Shown: positions 1 through 10,726, counted from the stretch's first letter. The stretch: 64,000 bases of DNA from Watersipora subatra (GCF_963576615.1 NC_088715.1:62569481-62633480), one strand, 5' to 3'. The notes: generated from the sequence alone by a model not told the origin. Program-made: numbers and translations.

Positions 1-485
1 CACTGCTCCACTGTCTACCAACCGCTAACCCTGCTTTTGTTAGTTTTAGTAAAATATTTAACACTTTTTTAAACATTCAAAACTAGTAGTTGCTCACCCT
101 TTATATTTTCGAATGTTGTTTTTAACGAAGTCAAGCAGAAAAAGCAACTCGGGCAAAACTCTGATCAAGTGGATTCAATATAAACTGACTGTATACTCAT
201 TATTTTTAAATCAAAAAATGAGTTCGGCTGTTTTAAATTAAAAAAATCGATAAATTTTGAAAATAAATTTATTACATCAGTTTTCCATATATAAACTTGT
301 TGATGAACTACTTGAAAGTTTCAGTACTTTTTGTAAACTTTTAGTTTTAATTGCAATCAAATAAGATTACACTTTTTCGTTCGATGAGAACTTATCGATT
401 TATAGTTAAACAAGGGTGATCTTGTAACAATTCTTTATAAGTTTAAGGTTAAATTCAAACAAGTAATACAGAGTTTTTAGCATCC

Positions 486-558
486 GGCCTTGTGGCCCAA
501 TGGATAAGGCGTCTGACTACGAATCAGAAGATTGTGGGTTAGAGTCCCATCAAGGTCA
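486..558 (+). tRNA. tRNA-Arg(ACG), T-loop variant
   Basis: ACG-type cloverleaf with all stems intact. The T loop reads TTAGAGT, so C56 is A. This breaks the G19-C56 contact and the most conserved part of box B, so transcription is doubtful. The subtype recurs at 8611, 11308, 19433, 22130 and 31595. Confidence 0.8.
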
Positions 559-568
559 ATATGTCATG

Positions 569-572
569 TTTT
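569..572 (+). terminator. Pol III T-run terminator, ACG type
   Basis: TTTT lies 10 nt after the discriminator of the gene at 486, in the conserved 3' flank ATGTCATGTTTTGTG. Copies with anticodon ATG at 5922, 16744, 27570, 28910 and 37679 lack a few bases of this flank but keep the T4 run. Confidence 0.7.
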
Positions 573-1150
573 GTGTTGATAAAAGAATAATTAGTACTTA
601 CAATAATGATATCGATGCATGGATTTTTGAGATTTAACAGCTCAAATTGTAAAACTTAAACTCTTTAAATTAAAAGGAATAGAATAAATTATTGAAATGT
701 ATGGTTTTAACAGCTGTCGAAACAATTACATTCAGTATCATATTATTTAACTGAGTATGATAGATAAAGGTAAGCTTGTAGATGCAAATTATTTTAAGAA
801 CATGTCAGAACCAAAACCAAACAGTTTTGAAAATTTATGTAATCCAGTTATGTTTTGAATAGAAAAAAGTTATAATTCCTGCATAACTTTGGAGGTCCTA
901 CAATTAGTATTTCTGGCTCTGAATAAACAAAAAATTATCCATGCCAAAATATAGTTTACCTAATTGGTGTGTTTTCAAAATCAGCGTGACATAGTTTTAA
1001 TATTGCTATTTCTGAAGTTATAAAGCATTTCAAGTCTTCGAAAATAAATGAATGGTGAATTTACAAAAAAGTATTTTCCTTTGCGTGTTTTAGCTTACTA
1101 ACTAATGATGTTGTGTTGATTGTTTTCAAATTTTTTTTTAGGACCGAGAT

Positions 1151-1158
1151 TATAAAAG
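1151..1158 (+). promoter_or_regulatory. Upstream TATA element of UCG-type tRNA genes
   Basis: TATAAAAG lies at -29 to -22 from the mature 5' end of the gene at 1180. The same octamer sits at the same offset before most UCG-type and 5'-UCG chimeric loci (for example 2499 for 2528). It is TACAAAAG before 33633. The position suits TBP/TFIIIB contact for Pol III; that role is inferred. The ACG-type genes lack it. Confidence 0.6.
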
Positions 1159-1179
1159 CTCATGATGTTATGTGTATCC

Positions 1180-1252
1180 GGCTCTGTGGCCTAATGGATA
1201 AGGCGTCTGACTTCGAATCAGAAGATTGTGGGTTCGAGTCCCATCAGAGTCA
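1180..1252 (+). tRNA. tRNA-Arg(UCG), canonical
   Basis: All four stems pair (only the G2-T71 wobble), anticodon loop CTTCGAA, and intact box A (TGGCCTAATGG) and box B (GGTTCGAGTCC). Would read CGA and, by wobble, CGG codons. One of seven identical canonical UCG genes (also 6608, 12002, 17430, 28256, 32289, 33633). Confidence 0.96.
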
Positions 1253-1260
1253 ACAGATCA

Positions 1261-1264
1261 TTTT
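1261..1264 (+). terminator. Pol III T-run terminator, UCG type
   Basis: TTTT begins 8 nt after the discriminator base of the gene at 1180, with further T4 runs at 1272 and 1281. The same spacing follows the UCG-type copies generally. Confidence 0.75.
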
Positions 1265-1833
1265 AACAACCTTTTCTATCATTTTATAAAATTGATCGAA
1301 AGTTTGAGTAGGTATATCTTCACTGTTGCTCAACATGTCTGGAAAAATCACTGCTCCACTGTCTACCAACCAATAACCCTGCTTTTGTTAGTTTTAGTAA
1401 AATATTTAACACTTTTTTAAACATTCAAAACTAGTAGTTGCTCACCCTTTATATTTTCGAATGTTGTTTTTAACGAAGTCAAGCAGAAAAAGCAACTCGG
1501 GCAAAACTCTGATTAGGTGGATTCAATATAAACTGACTGTATACTCATAATTTTTAAATCAAAAAATTAGTTTGGCTGTTTTACATTCGAGAAATCGATA
1601 AAGTAAAAAAAACAAGTTATTACATTACTTTTCCATATATATACTTGTTAATGAACTACTTGAAAGTTTCAGTACTTTTTGTAAACTTTTAGTTTTAATT
1701 GCAATCAAATAAGACTACACTTTCTGGTTCGATGAGAATTTATCGCTTTATAGTTAAACCACAGTGATCTTGTAACAAAACTTCATAAGTTTAAGGTTAA
1801 ATTCAAACCAATAATACAATATTTTCAGCATCT

Positions 1834-1906
1834 GGCCTTGTGACCCAATGGAAAAGGCATTTGACTACGAATCAGAAATTTGTGGTCTCGAGCCCCATCA
1901 AGGTCA
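1834..1906 (+). tRNA. tRNA-Arg(ACG)-like, weak D arm and T arm
   Basis: D arm reads GACCCAATGGAAAAGGC, so G10 is A and two D-stem pairs are lost. T53 and C54 weaken the T arm and box B (GTCTCGAG). Anticodon ACG retained. Member of an amplified, probably poorly functional ACG subfamily. Confidence 0.7.
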
Positions 1907-2527
1907 ATATGTCATGTTTTGTGTCGATAAAAGAGTAATTAGTACTTACAATAATGATATCGTCACATGAATTTTTGAGATTTAACAGCTCAAATTGTAA
2001 AACTTAAACTCTTTAAATTAAAAGAAATAGAATAATTTACTGAAATGGATGGTTTTAACAACTGTCGAAACAATTACAACCAGTGTTATATTATTTAACC
2101 GAATATAATAGATAAATGTAAGCTTCTAGATGCAAAATATCTTAAGAACGTGTCAGAACAAAAACAAAAACGTTTTGAAAAAAGTGTGTAATCCAGTTAT
2201 GTATTGAAGAGAAAAAGTAATAATTCCTACAAAACTTTGGATGTCTTAGATTTAGTATTTCTAGCTCTGAATAAACAAAAAGTTATCCATGTCAAAATAT
2301 AGTTTACCTAATTGGTGTGTTTTCAAAATCAGCGTCACATAGTTTTAATATTGCTATTTCTGAAGTTATGAAGCATTTCAAGTCTTCGAAAATAAATGAA
2401 TGGTGAATTTACAAAAAAGTATTTTACTTTGCGTGTTTTAGCTTACTAACTAATGATGTTGTGCTGATTGTTTTCAAGTTTTTTTTTAGGACCGACATTA
2501 TAAAAGCTCATGATTGTATGTGTATCC

Positions 2528-2600
2528 GGTTCTGTGGCCTAATGGATAAGGCGTCTGACTTCGAATCAGAAGATTGTGGGTTCGAGTCCCATCAAGGTCA
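2528..2600 (+). tRNA. Chimeric tRNA-Arg(UCG): UCG-type 5', ACG-type 3'
   Basis: 5' part and upstream flank (with TATAAAAG) are UCG type; the CAAGGTC 3' acceptor strand and downstream flank are ACG type. Acceptor GGTTCTG/CAAGGTC has a C5-A68 mismatch plus wobble pairs. The about 650-bp spacer normally between the two genes is missing, as expected for a crossover inside the gene. Confidence 0.9.
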
Positions 2601-3222
2601 ATATGTCATGTTTTGTGTTGATAAAAGAGTACTTAGTACTTACAATAATGATATCGACGCATAGATTTTTTAGATTTAACAGCTCAAATTGTAAAACTTA
2701 AAAATTTCAAATTAAAAGAAATAGAATAATTTACTGAAACGTATGGTTTTAACAACTGTCGAAACAATTACGACCAGTGTTATATTATTTAACCGAATAT
2801 AATAGATAAATGTAAGCTTCTAGATGCAAATTATTTTAAGAACGTGTCAGAACAAAAACAAAAATGTTTTGGAAAAAGTGTGTAACCCAGTGATGTATTG
2901 AAGAGAAAAAGTTATGATTCCTACAAAACTTTGGATGTCTCAGATTTAGTATTTCTAGCTCTGATTAAACAAAAAGTTATCTATGTCAAAATACAGTTTA
3001 CCTATTTGGTGTGTTTTCAAAATCAGCGTGACATAGTTTTAATATTGCTATTTCTGAAGTTATAAAGCATTTCAAGTCTTCGAAAATAAATGAATGGTGA
3101 ATTTACAAAGAAGTATTTTACTTTGCGTGTTTTAGCTTACTAGCTAATGATGTTGTGTTGATTGTTTTCAAGTTTTTTCTTTAGGACCGACATTATAAAA
3201 GCTCATGATTTTATGTGTATCC

Positions 3223-3295
3223 GGTTCTGTCGCTTAATGGATAAGGCGTCTGACTTCGAATCAGAAAATTGTGGGTTCGAGTCCCATCAAGGTCA
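3223..3295 (+). tRNA. Second chimeric tRNA-Arg(UCG)
   Basis: Same junction type as 2528 but with D arm GCTTAATGGATAAGGC and variable region AAATT. Acceptor GGTTCTG/CAAGGTC has one mismatch. It follows 2528 directly, making two single-gene units of about 695 bp. Confidence 0.9.
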
Positions 3296-3916
3296 ATACG
3301 TCATGTTTTGTGTTGATAAAAGAGTAGTTAGTACTTACAATAATGATATCGACGCATGGTTTTTTGAGATTTAACAGCTCAAATTGTAAAACTTAAACTC
3401 TTTAAATTAAAAGAAATAGAATAAATTATTGAAATGGATGGTTTTAACAGCTGTCCAAACAATTACATTCAGTATCATATTATTTAACCGAGTATGATAG
3501 ATAAATGTAAGCTTGTAGGTGCAAATTATTTTAAGAACATGTCAGAACCATAACCAAACAGTTTTGAAAATGTATGTAATCCAGTTATGTTTTGAATAGA
3601 AAAAAGTTATAACTCCTACATAACTTTGGAGGTCTTACAACTAGTTTTTCTAGCTCTGAATAAACAAAAAGTTATCTATGTCAAAATATAGTTTACCTAT
3701 TTGGTGTGTTTTCAAAATCAGTGTGACATAGTTTTAATACTGCTATTTCTGAAGTTATAAAGCATTTCAAATTTTCGAAAATAAATGAATGGTGAATCTA
3801 CAAAAAAGTATTTTACTTTGCGTGTTTTAGCTTACTAGCTAATGATGTTCTGTTGATTGTTTTCAAATTTTTTTTTAGGACCAAGATTATAAAAGCTCAT
3901 GATGTTATGTGTATCC

Positions 3917-3989
3917 GGCTCTGTCGCTTAATGGATAAGGCGTCTGACTTCGAATCAGAAAATTGTGGGTTCGAGTCCCATCAGAATCA
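3917..3989 (+). tRNA. tRNA-Arg(UCG), acceptor variant
   Basis: UCG type with 3' strand CAGAATC, giving a C3-A70 mismatch, and D stem GCTT/AGGC using a T-G pair. Anticodon loop and box B are intact. Same subtype at 14739, 25565 and 35676. Confidence 0.85.
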
Positions 3990-4570
3990 ACACATCATTT
4001 TAACAACCTTTTCAATCATTTTAAAAAACTAATCGAAAGGTTGAGCAGGTATATCGTTATTGTTGCCCAACGTGCCTGGAAAAACCACCGCTCCACTGTC
4101 TACCAACCAATAACCCTGCTTTTGTTAGTTTTAGTAAAATTTTTAACACGTTTTTAAACATTCAAAACTAGTAGTTGCTCACCCTTTATATTTTCGAATG
4201 TTGTTTTTAACGAAGTCAAGCAGAAAAAGCAACTCGGGCAAAACTCTGACTAGGTGTATTCAATATAAGCTGATTGTATACTCATAATCTTTGAATAAAG
4301 AAATGAGTTCGACTGTTTTAAATTAAAAAAATCGATAAATTTAAAAAATAAATTTATTACATCGGTTTTCCATATATAAACTTGTTAATGAACTATTTGA
4401 AAGATTCAGTACTTTTTGTAAACTTTTAGTTTTAATTGCAATCAAATAAGATTACACTTTTTGGTTCGATGAGAACTTATCGATTTATAGTTAAACCACA
4501 GTGATCTTGTAACAAAACTTCATAAGTTTAAGGTTAAATTCAAACCAATAATACAATATTTTCAGCATCT

Positions 4571-4643
4571 GGCCTTGTGACCCAATGGAAAAGGCATTTG
4601 ACTACGAATCAGAAGTTTGTGGTTTCGAGCCCCATCAAGGTCA
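4571..4643 (+). tRNA. tRNA-Arg(ACG)-like, weak D arm
   Basis: Same A10/GGAAAAGG D-arm subfamily as 1834; T stem GTGGT/CCCAT lacks the 53-61 pair. T loop TTCGAGC. Confidence 0.7.
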
Positions 4644-5267
4644 ATATGTCATGTTTTGTGTCGATAAAAGAGTAATTAGTACTTACAATATTGATATCGT
4701 CACATGGATTTTTGAGATTTAACAGCTCAAATTGTAAAACTTAAACTCTTTAAATTAAAAGGACTAGAATAAAGTATTGAAATGGATGGTTTTAACAGCT
4801 GTCGAAACAATTAAATTCAGTATCATATTATTTAACTGAGTATGATAGTTAAATGTAAGCTTGTAGATGCAAATTATTTTAAGAACATGTCAGAACAAAA
4901 ACCAAAAAGTTTTGAAAAAGTATGTAATCCAGTTATGTATTGAATAGAAAAAAGTTATAATTTCTACATAACTTTGGAGGTCTTACAATTAGTATTTCTA
5001 GCTCTGAATAAACAAAAAGTTATTCTTGTCAAATTATTGTTGTACATGTTTGGTGTGTTTTCAAGGTCAGCGTGACAAAGTTTTAATAATGCTATTTCTG
5101 AAGTTATAAAGCATTTCAAGTCTTTGAAAATAAATGAATGGTGAATTTACAAAAAAAGTAGTTTACTTTGCGTGTTTTAGCTTACTAACTAATGAGGTTG
5201 TGCTGATTGTTTTCAAGTTTTTTCTTTAGGACCGAGATTATAAAAGCTCATAATGTTATGTGTATCC

Positions 5268-5340
5268 GGCTCTGTGGCCTAATGGATAAGGCGTCTGACT
5301 TCGAATCAGAAGATTGTGGGCTCGAGTCCCATCAGAGTCA
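5268..5340 (+). tRNA. tRNA-Arg(UCG), T54C
   Basis: Stems intact; T loop CTCGAGT, so box B is GGCTCGAGTCC. T54 normally forms the reverse-Hoogsteen pair with A58, so the T loop may be weakened. Recurs at 16090 and 26916. Confidence 0.85.
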
Positions 5341-5921
5341 ACAGATGATTTTAACAACCTTTTCAATCATTTTATAAAATTGATCGAAAGTTTGAGTAGG
5401 TGTATCTTTACTGTTGCTCAACTTGTCTGGAAAAACCACTGCTCCACTGTCTACCAACCGCTAATTCTGCTTTTGTTAGTTTTAGTAAAATATTTAACAC
5501 TTTTTTAAACATTCAAAACTAGTAGTTGCTCACCCTTTATATTTTCGAATGTTGTTTTTAACAAAGTCAAGCAGAAAAAGCAACTCGAAGAAAACTCTGA
5601 TTAGGTGGATTCAATATAAACTGACTGTATACTCATAACTTTTAAATCAGAAAATGAGTTCGGCTGTTTTACATTCAAGAAATCGATAAATTAAAAAAAA
5701 CAAAATATTTCATTACTTTTCCATATAGAAACTTGTTAATGAACTACTTGAAAGTTTCAGTACTTTTTGTAAACTTTTAGTTTTAATTGCAATCAAATAA
5801 GATTACACTTTCTGGTTCGATGAGAACTTATCGATTTATAGTTAAACAACGGTGATCTTGTAACAATTCTTCATAAGTTTAAGGTTAAATTCAAACAAGT
5901 AATACAGAGTTTTTAGCATCC

Positions 5922-5994
5922 GGCCTTGTGGCCCAATGGATAAGGCGTCTGATTATGAATCAGAAGATTGTGGTTTCAAGTCCCATCAAGGTCA
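5922..5994 (+). tRNA. ACG-type tRNA body with ATG (His-codon) anticodon
   Basis: Anticodon loop TTATGAA instead of CTACGAA (C32T and C35T). T arm also altered (G53T; T loop TTCAAGT, G57A). Loss of C35 removes the main arginyl-tRNA synthetase identity element. Probably a defective copy, but amplified (16744, 27570, 28910, 37679). Confidence 0.75.
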
Positions 5995-6607
5995 TGTTTT
6001 GTGTTGATAAAAGAGTAGTTAGTACTTACAATAATGATATCGACGCATGGATTTTTGAGATTTAACAGCTCAAATTGTAAAACTTAAACTCTTTAAATTA
6101 AAAGGAATAGAATAATTTATTGAAATGTATGGTTTTAACAGCTGTCGAAACAACCACACTGAGTGTTATATTATTTAACTTAATATAATAGATAAATGTT
6201 AGCTTCTAGATGCAAAATATCTTAAGAACGTGTCAGAACAAAAACAAAAATGTTTTGAAAAAAGTGTGTAATCCAGTTATGTATTGAAGAGAAAAAGTAA
6301 TAATTCTTACAAAACTTTGGATGTCTTAGATTTAGTATTTCTAGCTCTGAATAAACAAAAAGTTATCCATGTCAAAATATAGTTTACCTAATTGGTGTGT
6401 TTTCAAAATCAGCGTGACATAGTTTTAATATTGCTATTTCTGAAGTTATAAAGCATTTCAAGTCTTCAAAAATAAATGAATGGTGAATTTACAAAAAAGT
6501 ATTTTACTTTGCGTGTTTTAGCTTACTAGCTAATGATGTTCTGTTGATTGTTTTCAAATTTTTTTTTAGGACCAAGATTATAAAAGCTCATGATGTTATG
6601 TGTATCC

Positions 6608-6680
6608 GGCTCTGTGGCCTAATGGATAAGGCGTCTGACTTCGAATCAGAAGATTGTGGGTTCGAGTCCCATCAGAGTCA
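6608..6680 (+). tRNA. tRNA-Arg(UCG), canonical
   Basis: Identical to 1180: all stems pair and both promoter boxes are consensus. Confidence 0.96.
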
Positions 6681-7261
6681 ACAGATCATTTTAACAACCT
6701 TTTCAATCATTTTATAAAATTGATCGAAAGTTTGAGTAGGTGTATCTTTACTGTTGCTCAACATGTCTGGAAAAACCACTGCTCCACTGTCTACCAACCA
6801 ATAACCCTGCTTTTGTTAGTTTTAGTAAAATATTTAACACTTTTTTAAACATTCAAAACTAGTAGTTGCTCACCCTTTATATTTTCGAATGTTGTTTTTA
6901 ACGAAGTCAAGCAGAAAATGCAACTCGGGCAAAACTCTGACTTGGTGTATTCAATATAAACTGATTGTATACTCATAATCTTTAAATAAAGAAATGAGTT
7001 CGACTGTTTTAAATTAAAAAAATCGATAAATTTAAAAAATAAATTTATTACATCAGTTTTCCATATATAAACTTGTTAATGAACTTCTTGAAAGTTTCAG
7101 TACTTTTTGTAAACTTTAAGTTTTAATTGCAATCAAATAAGATTACACTTTTTGGTTCGATGAGAACTTATCGATTTATAGTTAAACCACAGTGATCTTG
7201 TAACAAAACTTCATAAGTTTAAGGTTAAATTCAAACCAATAATACAATATTTTCAGCATCT

Positions 7262-7334
7262 GGCCTTGTGACCCAATGGAAAAGGCATTTGACTACGAAT
7301 CAGAAATTTGTGGGTTCGAGCCCCATCAAGGTCA
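7262..7334 (+). tRNA. tRNA-Arg(ACG)-like, weak D arm, good T arm
   Basis: A10 D-arm subfamily, but the T stem GTGGG/CCCAT pairs and box B is GGTTCGAGCCC. The least damaged version of this subfamily (also 9959, 18084, 20781, 23478). Confidence 0.75.
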
Positions 7335-7956
7335 ATATGTCATGTTTTGTGTCGATAAAAGAGTAATTAGTACTTACAATATTGATATCGTCACATGGAT
7401 TTTTGAGATTTAACAGCTCAAATTGTAAAACTTAAACTCTTTAAATTAAAAGGAATAGAATAATTTATTGAAATGGATGGTTTTAACAGCCGTCGAAACA
7501 ATTACATTCAGTATCATATTATTTAACTGAATATTATAGATAAATGTAAGCTTGTAGATCCAAATTATGTTAAGAACATGTCAGAACAAAAACCAAAAAG
7601 TTTTGAAAAAGTATGTAATCCAGTTATGTATTGAATAGAAAAAAGTTATAATTCCTACATAACTTTGGAGGTCCTACAGTTAGTATTTCTAGCTCTGAAT
7701 AAACAAAAAGTTATTCTTGTCAAATTATTGTTGTACATATTTGGTGTGTTTTTCAGGTCAGCGAGACAAAGTTTTAATAATGCTATTTCTGAAGTTATAA
7801 AGCATTTCAAGTCTTTGAAAATAAATGAATGGTGAATTTACAAAAAAGTATTTTACTTTGCGTGTTTTAGCTTACTAACTAATGATGTTGTGCTGATTGT
7901 TTTCAAGTTTTTTTTTAGGACTGAGATTATAAAAGCTCTTGATGTTATGTGTATCC

Positions 7957-8029
7957 GGCTCTGTAGCCTAATGGATAAGGCGTTTGACTTTGAATCAGAA
8001 GATTGTGGGTTCGAGTCCCATCAGAGTCA
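7957..8029 (+). tRNA. UCG-type tRNA body with TTG (Gln-codon) anticodon
   Basis: Anticodon loop CTTTGAA (C35T) reads CAA. Also C28T and G9A. Acceptor, D and T stems intact, and box B consensus. The body is Arg-like, so charging is uncertain once C35 is lost. Recurs at 18779. Confidence 0.8.
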
Positions 8030-8610
8030 ACAAATGATTTTAACAACCTTTTCAATCATTTTATAAAATTGATCGAAAGTTTGAGTAGGTGTATCTTTAC
8101 TGTTGCTCAACATGTCTGGAAAAACCACTGCTCCACTGTCTACCAACCAATAACCCTGCTTTTGTTAGTTTTAGTAAAATATTTAACACTTTTATAAACA
8201 TTCAAAACTAGTAGTTGCTCACCCTTTATATTTTCGAATGTTGTTTTTAACGAAGTCAAGCAGAAAAAGCAACTCGGGCAAAACTCTGATCAAGTGGATT
8301 CAATATAAACTGACTGTATACTCATTATTTTTAAATCAAAAAATGAGTTCGGCTGTTTTAAATTAAAAAAATCGATAAATTTTGAAAATAAATTTATTAC
8401 ATCAGTTTTCCATATATAAACTTGTTGATGAACTACTTGAAAGTTTCAGTACTTTTTGTAAACTTTTAGTTTTAATTGCAATCAAATAAGATTACACTTT
8501 TTCGTTCGATGAGAACTTATCGATTTATAGTTAAACAAGGGTGATCTTGTAACAATTCTTTATAAGTTTAAGGTTAAATTCAAACAAGTAATACAGAGTT
8601 TTTAGCATCC

Positions 8611-8683
8611 GGCCTTGTGGCCCAATGGATAAGGCGTCTGACTATGAATCGGAAGATTGTGGGTTAGAGTCCCATCAAGGTCA
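8611..8683 (+). tRNA. ACG-type tRNA body with ATG anticodon, T-loop variant
   Basis: Loop CTATGAA; 3' anticodon strand TCGGA gives a T-G pair; T loop TTAGAGT. Its copy-B partner at 19433 keeps ACG and TCAGA, so these two changes arose after the 10.8-kb duplication. Confidence 0.75.
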
Positions 8684-9304
8684 ATATGTCATGTTTTGTG
8701 TTGATAAAAGAATAATTAGTACTTACAATAATGATATCGACGCATGGATTTTTGAGATTTAACAGCTCAAATTGTAAAACTTAAACTCTTTAAATTAAAA
8801 GGAATAGAATAAATTATTGAAATGTATGGTTTTAACAGCTGTCGAAACAATTACATTCAGTATCATATTATTTAACTGAGTATGATAGATAAAGGTAAGC
8901 TTGTAGATGCAAATTATTTTAAGAACATGTCAGAACCAAAACCAAACAGTTTTGAAAATTTATGTAATCCAGTTATGTTTTGAATAGAAAAAAGTTATAA
9001 TTCCTACATAACTTTGGAGGTCCTACAATTAGTATTTCTGGCTCTGAATAAACAAAAAATTATCCATGCCAAAATATAGTTTACCTAATTGGTGTGTTTT
9101 CAAAATCAGCGTGACATAGTTTTAATATTGCTATTTCTGAAGTTATAAAGCATTTCAAGTCTTCGAAAATAAATGAATGGTGAATTTACAAAAAAGTATT
9201 TTCCTTTGCGTGTTTTAGCTTACTAACTAATGATGTTGTGTTGATTGTTTTCAAATTTTTTTTTAGGACCGAGATTATAAAAGCTCATGATGTTATGTGT
9301 ATCC

Positions 9305-9377
9305 GGCTCTGTGGCCTAATGGATAATTCGTCTGACTTTGAATCAGAAGATTGTGGGTTCGAGTCACATCAGAGTCA
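9305..9377 (+). pseudogene. tRNA pseudogene, TTG anticodon, broken D and T arms
   Basis: 3' D strand ATTC instead of AGGC breaks two D-stem pairs. T stem GTGGG/CACAT has one mismatch, and box B loses a C. Anticodon loop CTTTGAA. Same at 20127. Confidence 0.8.
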
Positions 9378-9958
9378 ACAGATCATTTTAACAACCTTTT
9401 CTATCATTTTATAAAATTGATCGAAAGTTTGAGTAGGTATATCTTCACTGTTGCTCAACATGTCTGGAAAAATCACTGCTCCACTGTCTACCAACCAATA
9501 ACCCTGCTTTTGTTAGTTTTAGTAAAATATTTAACACTTTTTTAAACATTCAAAACTAGTAGTTGCTCACCCTTTATATTTTCGAATGTTGTTTTTAACG
9601 AAATCAAGCAGAAAATGCAACTCGGGCAAAACTCTGACTTGGTGTATTCAATATAAACTGATTGTATACTCATAATCTTTAAATAAAGAAATGAGTTCGA
9701 CTGTTTTAAATTAAAAAAATCGATAAATTTAAAAAATAAATTTATTACATCAGTTTTCCATATATAAACTTGTTAATGAACTTCTTGAAAGTTTCAGTAC
9801 TTTTTGTAAACTTTTAGTTTTAATTGCAATCAAATAAGATTACACTTTTTGGTTCGATGAGAACTTATCGATTTATAGTTAAACCACAGTGATCTTGTAA
9901 CAAAACTTCATACGTTTAAGGTTAAATTCAAACCAATAATACAATATTTTCAGCATCT

Positions 9959-10031
9959 GGCCTTGTGACCCAATGGAAAAGGCATTTGACTACGAATCAG
10001 AAATTTGTGGGTTCGAGCCCCATCAAGGTCA
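9959..10031 (+). tRNA. tRNA-Arg(ACG)-like, weak D arm
   Basis: Matches 7262 in D-arm defect and intact T arm. Confidence 0.75.
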
Positions 10032-10653
10032 ATATGTCATGTTTTGTGTCGATAAAAGAGTAATTAGTACTTACAATATTGATATCGTCACATGGAGTTT
10101 TGAGATTTAACAGCTCAAATTGTAAAACTTAAACTCTTTAAATTAAAAGGAATAGAATAATTTATTGAAATGGATGGTTTTAACAGCCGTCGAAACAATT
10201 ACATTCAGTATCATATTATTTAACTGAATATTATAGATAAATGTAAGCTTGTAGATCCAAATTATGTTAAGAACATGTCAGAACAAAAACCAAAAAGTTT
10301 TGAAAAAGTATGTAATCCAGTTATGTATTGAATAGAAAAAAGTTATAATTCCTACATAACTTTGGAGGTCCTACAGTTAGTATTTCTAGCTCTGAATAAA
10401 CAAAAAGTTATTCTTGTCAAATTATTGTTGTACATATTTGGTGTGTTTTTCAGGTCAGCGAGACAAAGTTTTAATAATGCTATTTCTGAAGTTATAAAGC
10501 ATTTCAAGTCTTTGAAAATAAATGAATGGTGAATTTACAAAAAAGTATTTTACTTTGCGTGTTTTAGCTTACTAACTAATGATGTTGTGCTGATTGTTTT
10601 CAAGTTTTTTTTTAGGACTGAGATTATAAAAGCTCTTGATGTTATGTGTATCC

Positions 10654-10726
10654 GGCTCTGTGGCCTAATGGATAAGGCGTTTGACTTTGAATCAGAAGAT
10701 TGTGGGTTCGAGTCCCATCAGAGTCA
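10654..10726 (+). tRNA. UCG-type tRNA body with TTG anticodon
   Basis: Like 7957 but with G9 restored: all stems pair, with a T28-G42 wobble in the anticodon stem, and both promoter boxes are consensus. Structurally the best TTG copies are this one and 21476, 30941 and 37025. Confidence 0.82.

Larger units (their letters stand above)
6608..7956 (+). repeat. Reference 1,349-bp array unit
   Basis: A typical dimeric unit: the UCG gene (6608-6680), a 581-bp spacer, an ACG-type gene (7262-7334), and a 622-bp spacer up to the next UCG-type gene at 7957. Spacer 1 begins with a T-run and ends in an AATAC(A)-containing stretch before the ACG gene. Spacer 2 ends in a T-tract, GGACCGAGAT and TATAAAAGCTC before the next UCG gene. 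I see no conserved coding potential in either spacer. Open frames in spacer 1 start within the tRNA and drift with the repeat. Confidence 0.9.

Noticed and set aside
5922-10726. ATG and TTG loci as genuine tRNA-His and tRNA-Gln genes
   Set aside because: Outside the anticodon they are identical to the neighbouring Arg genes, and tRNA-His would need its characteristic G-1 and body. They are Arg-derived variants.
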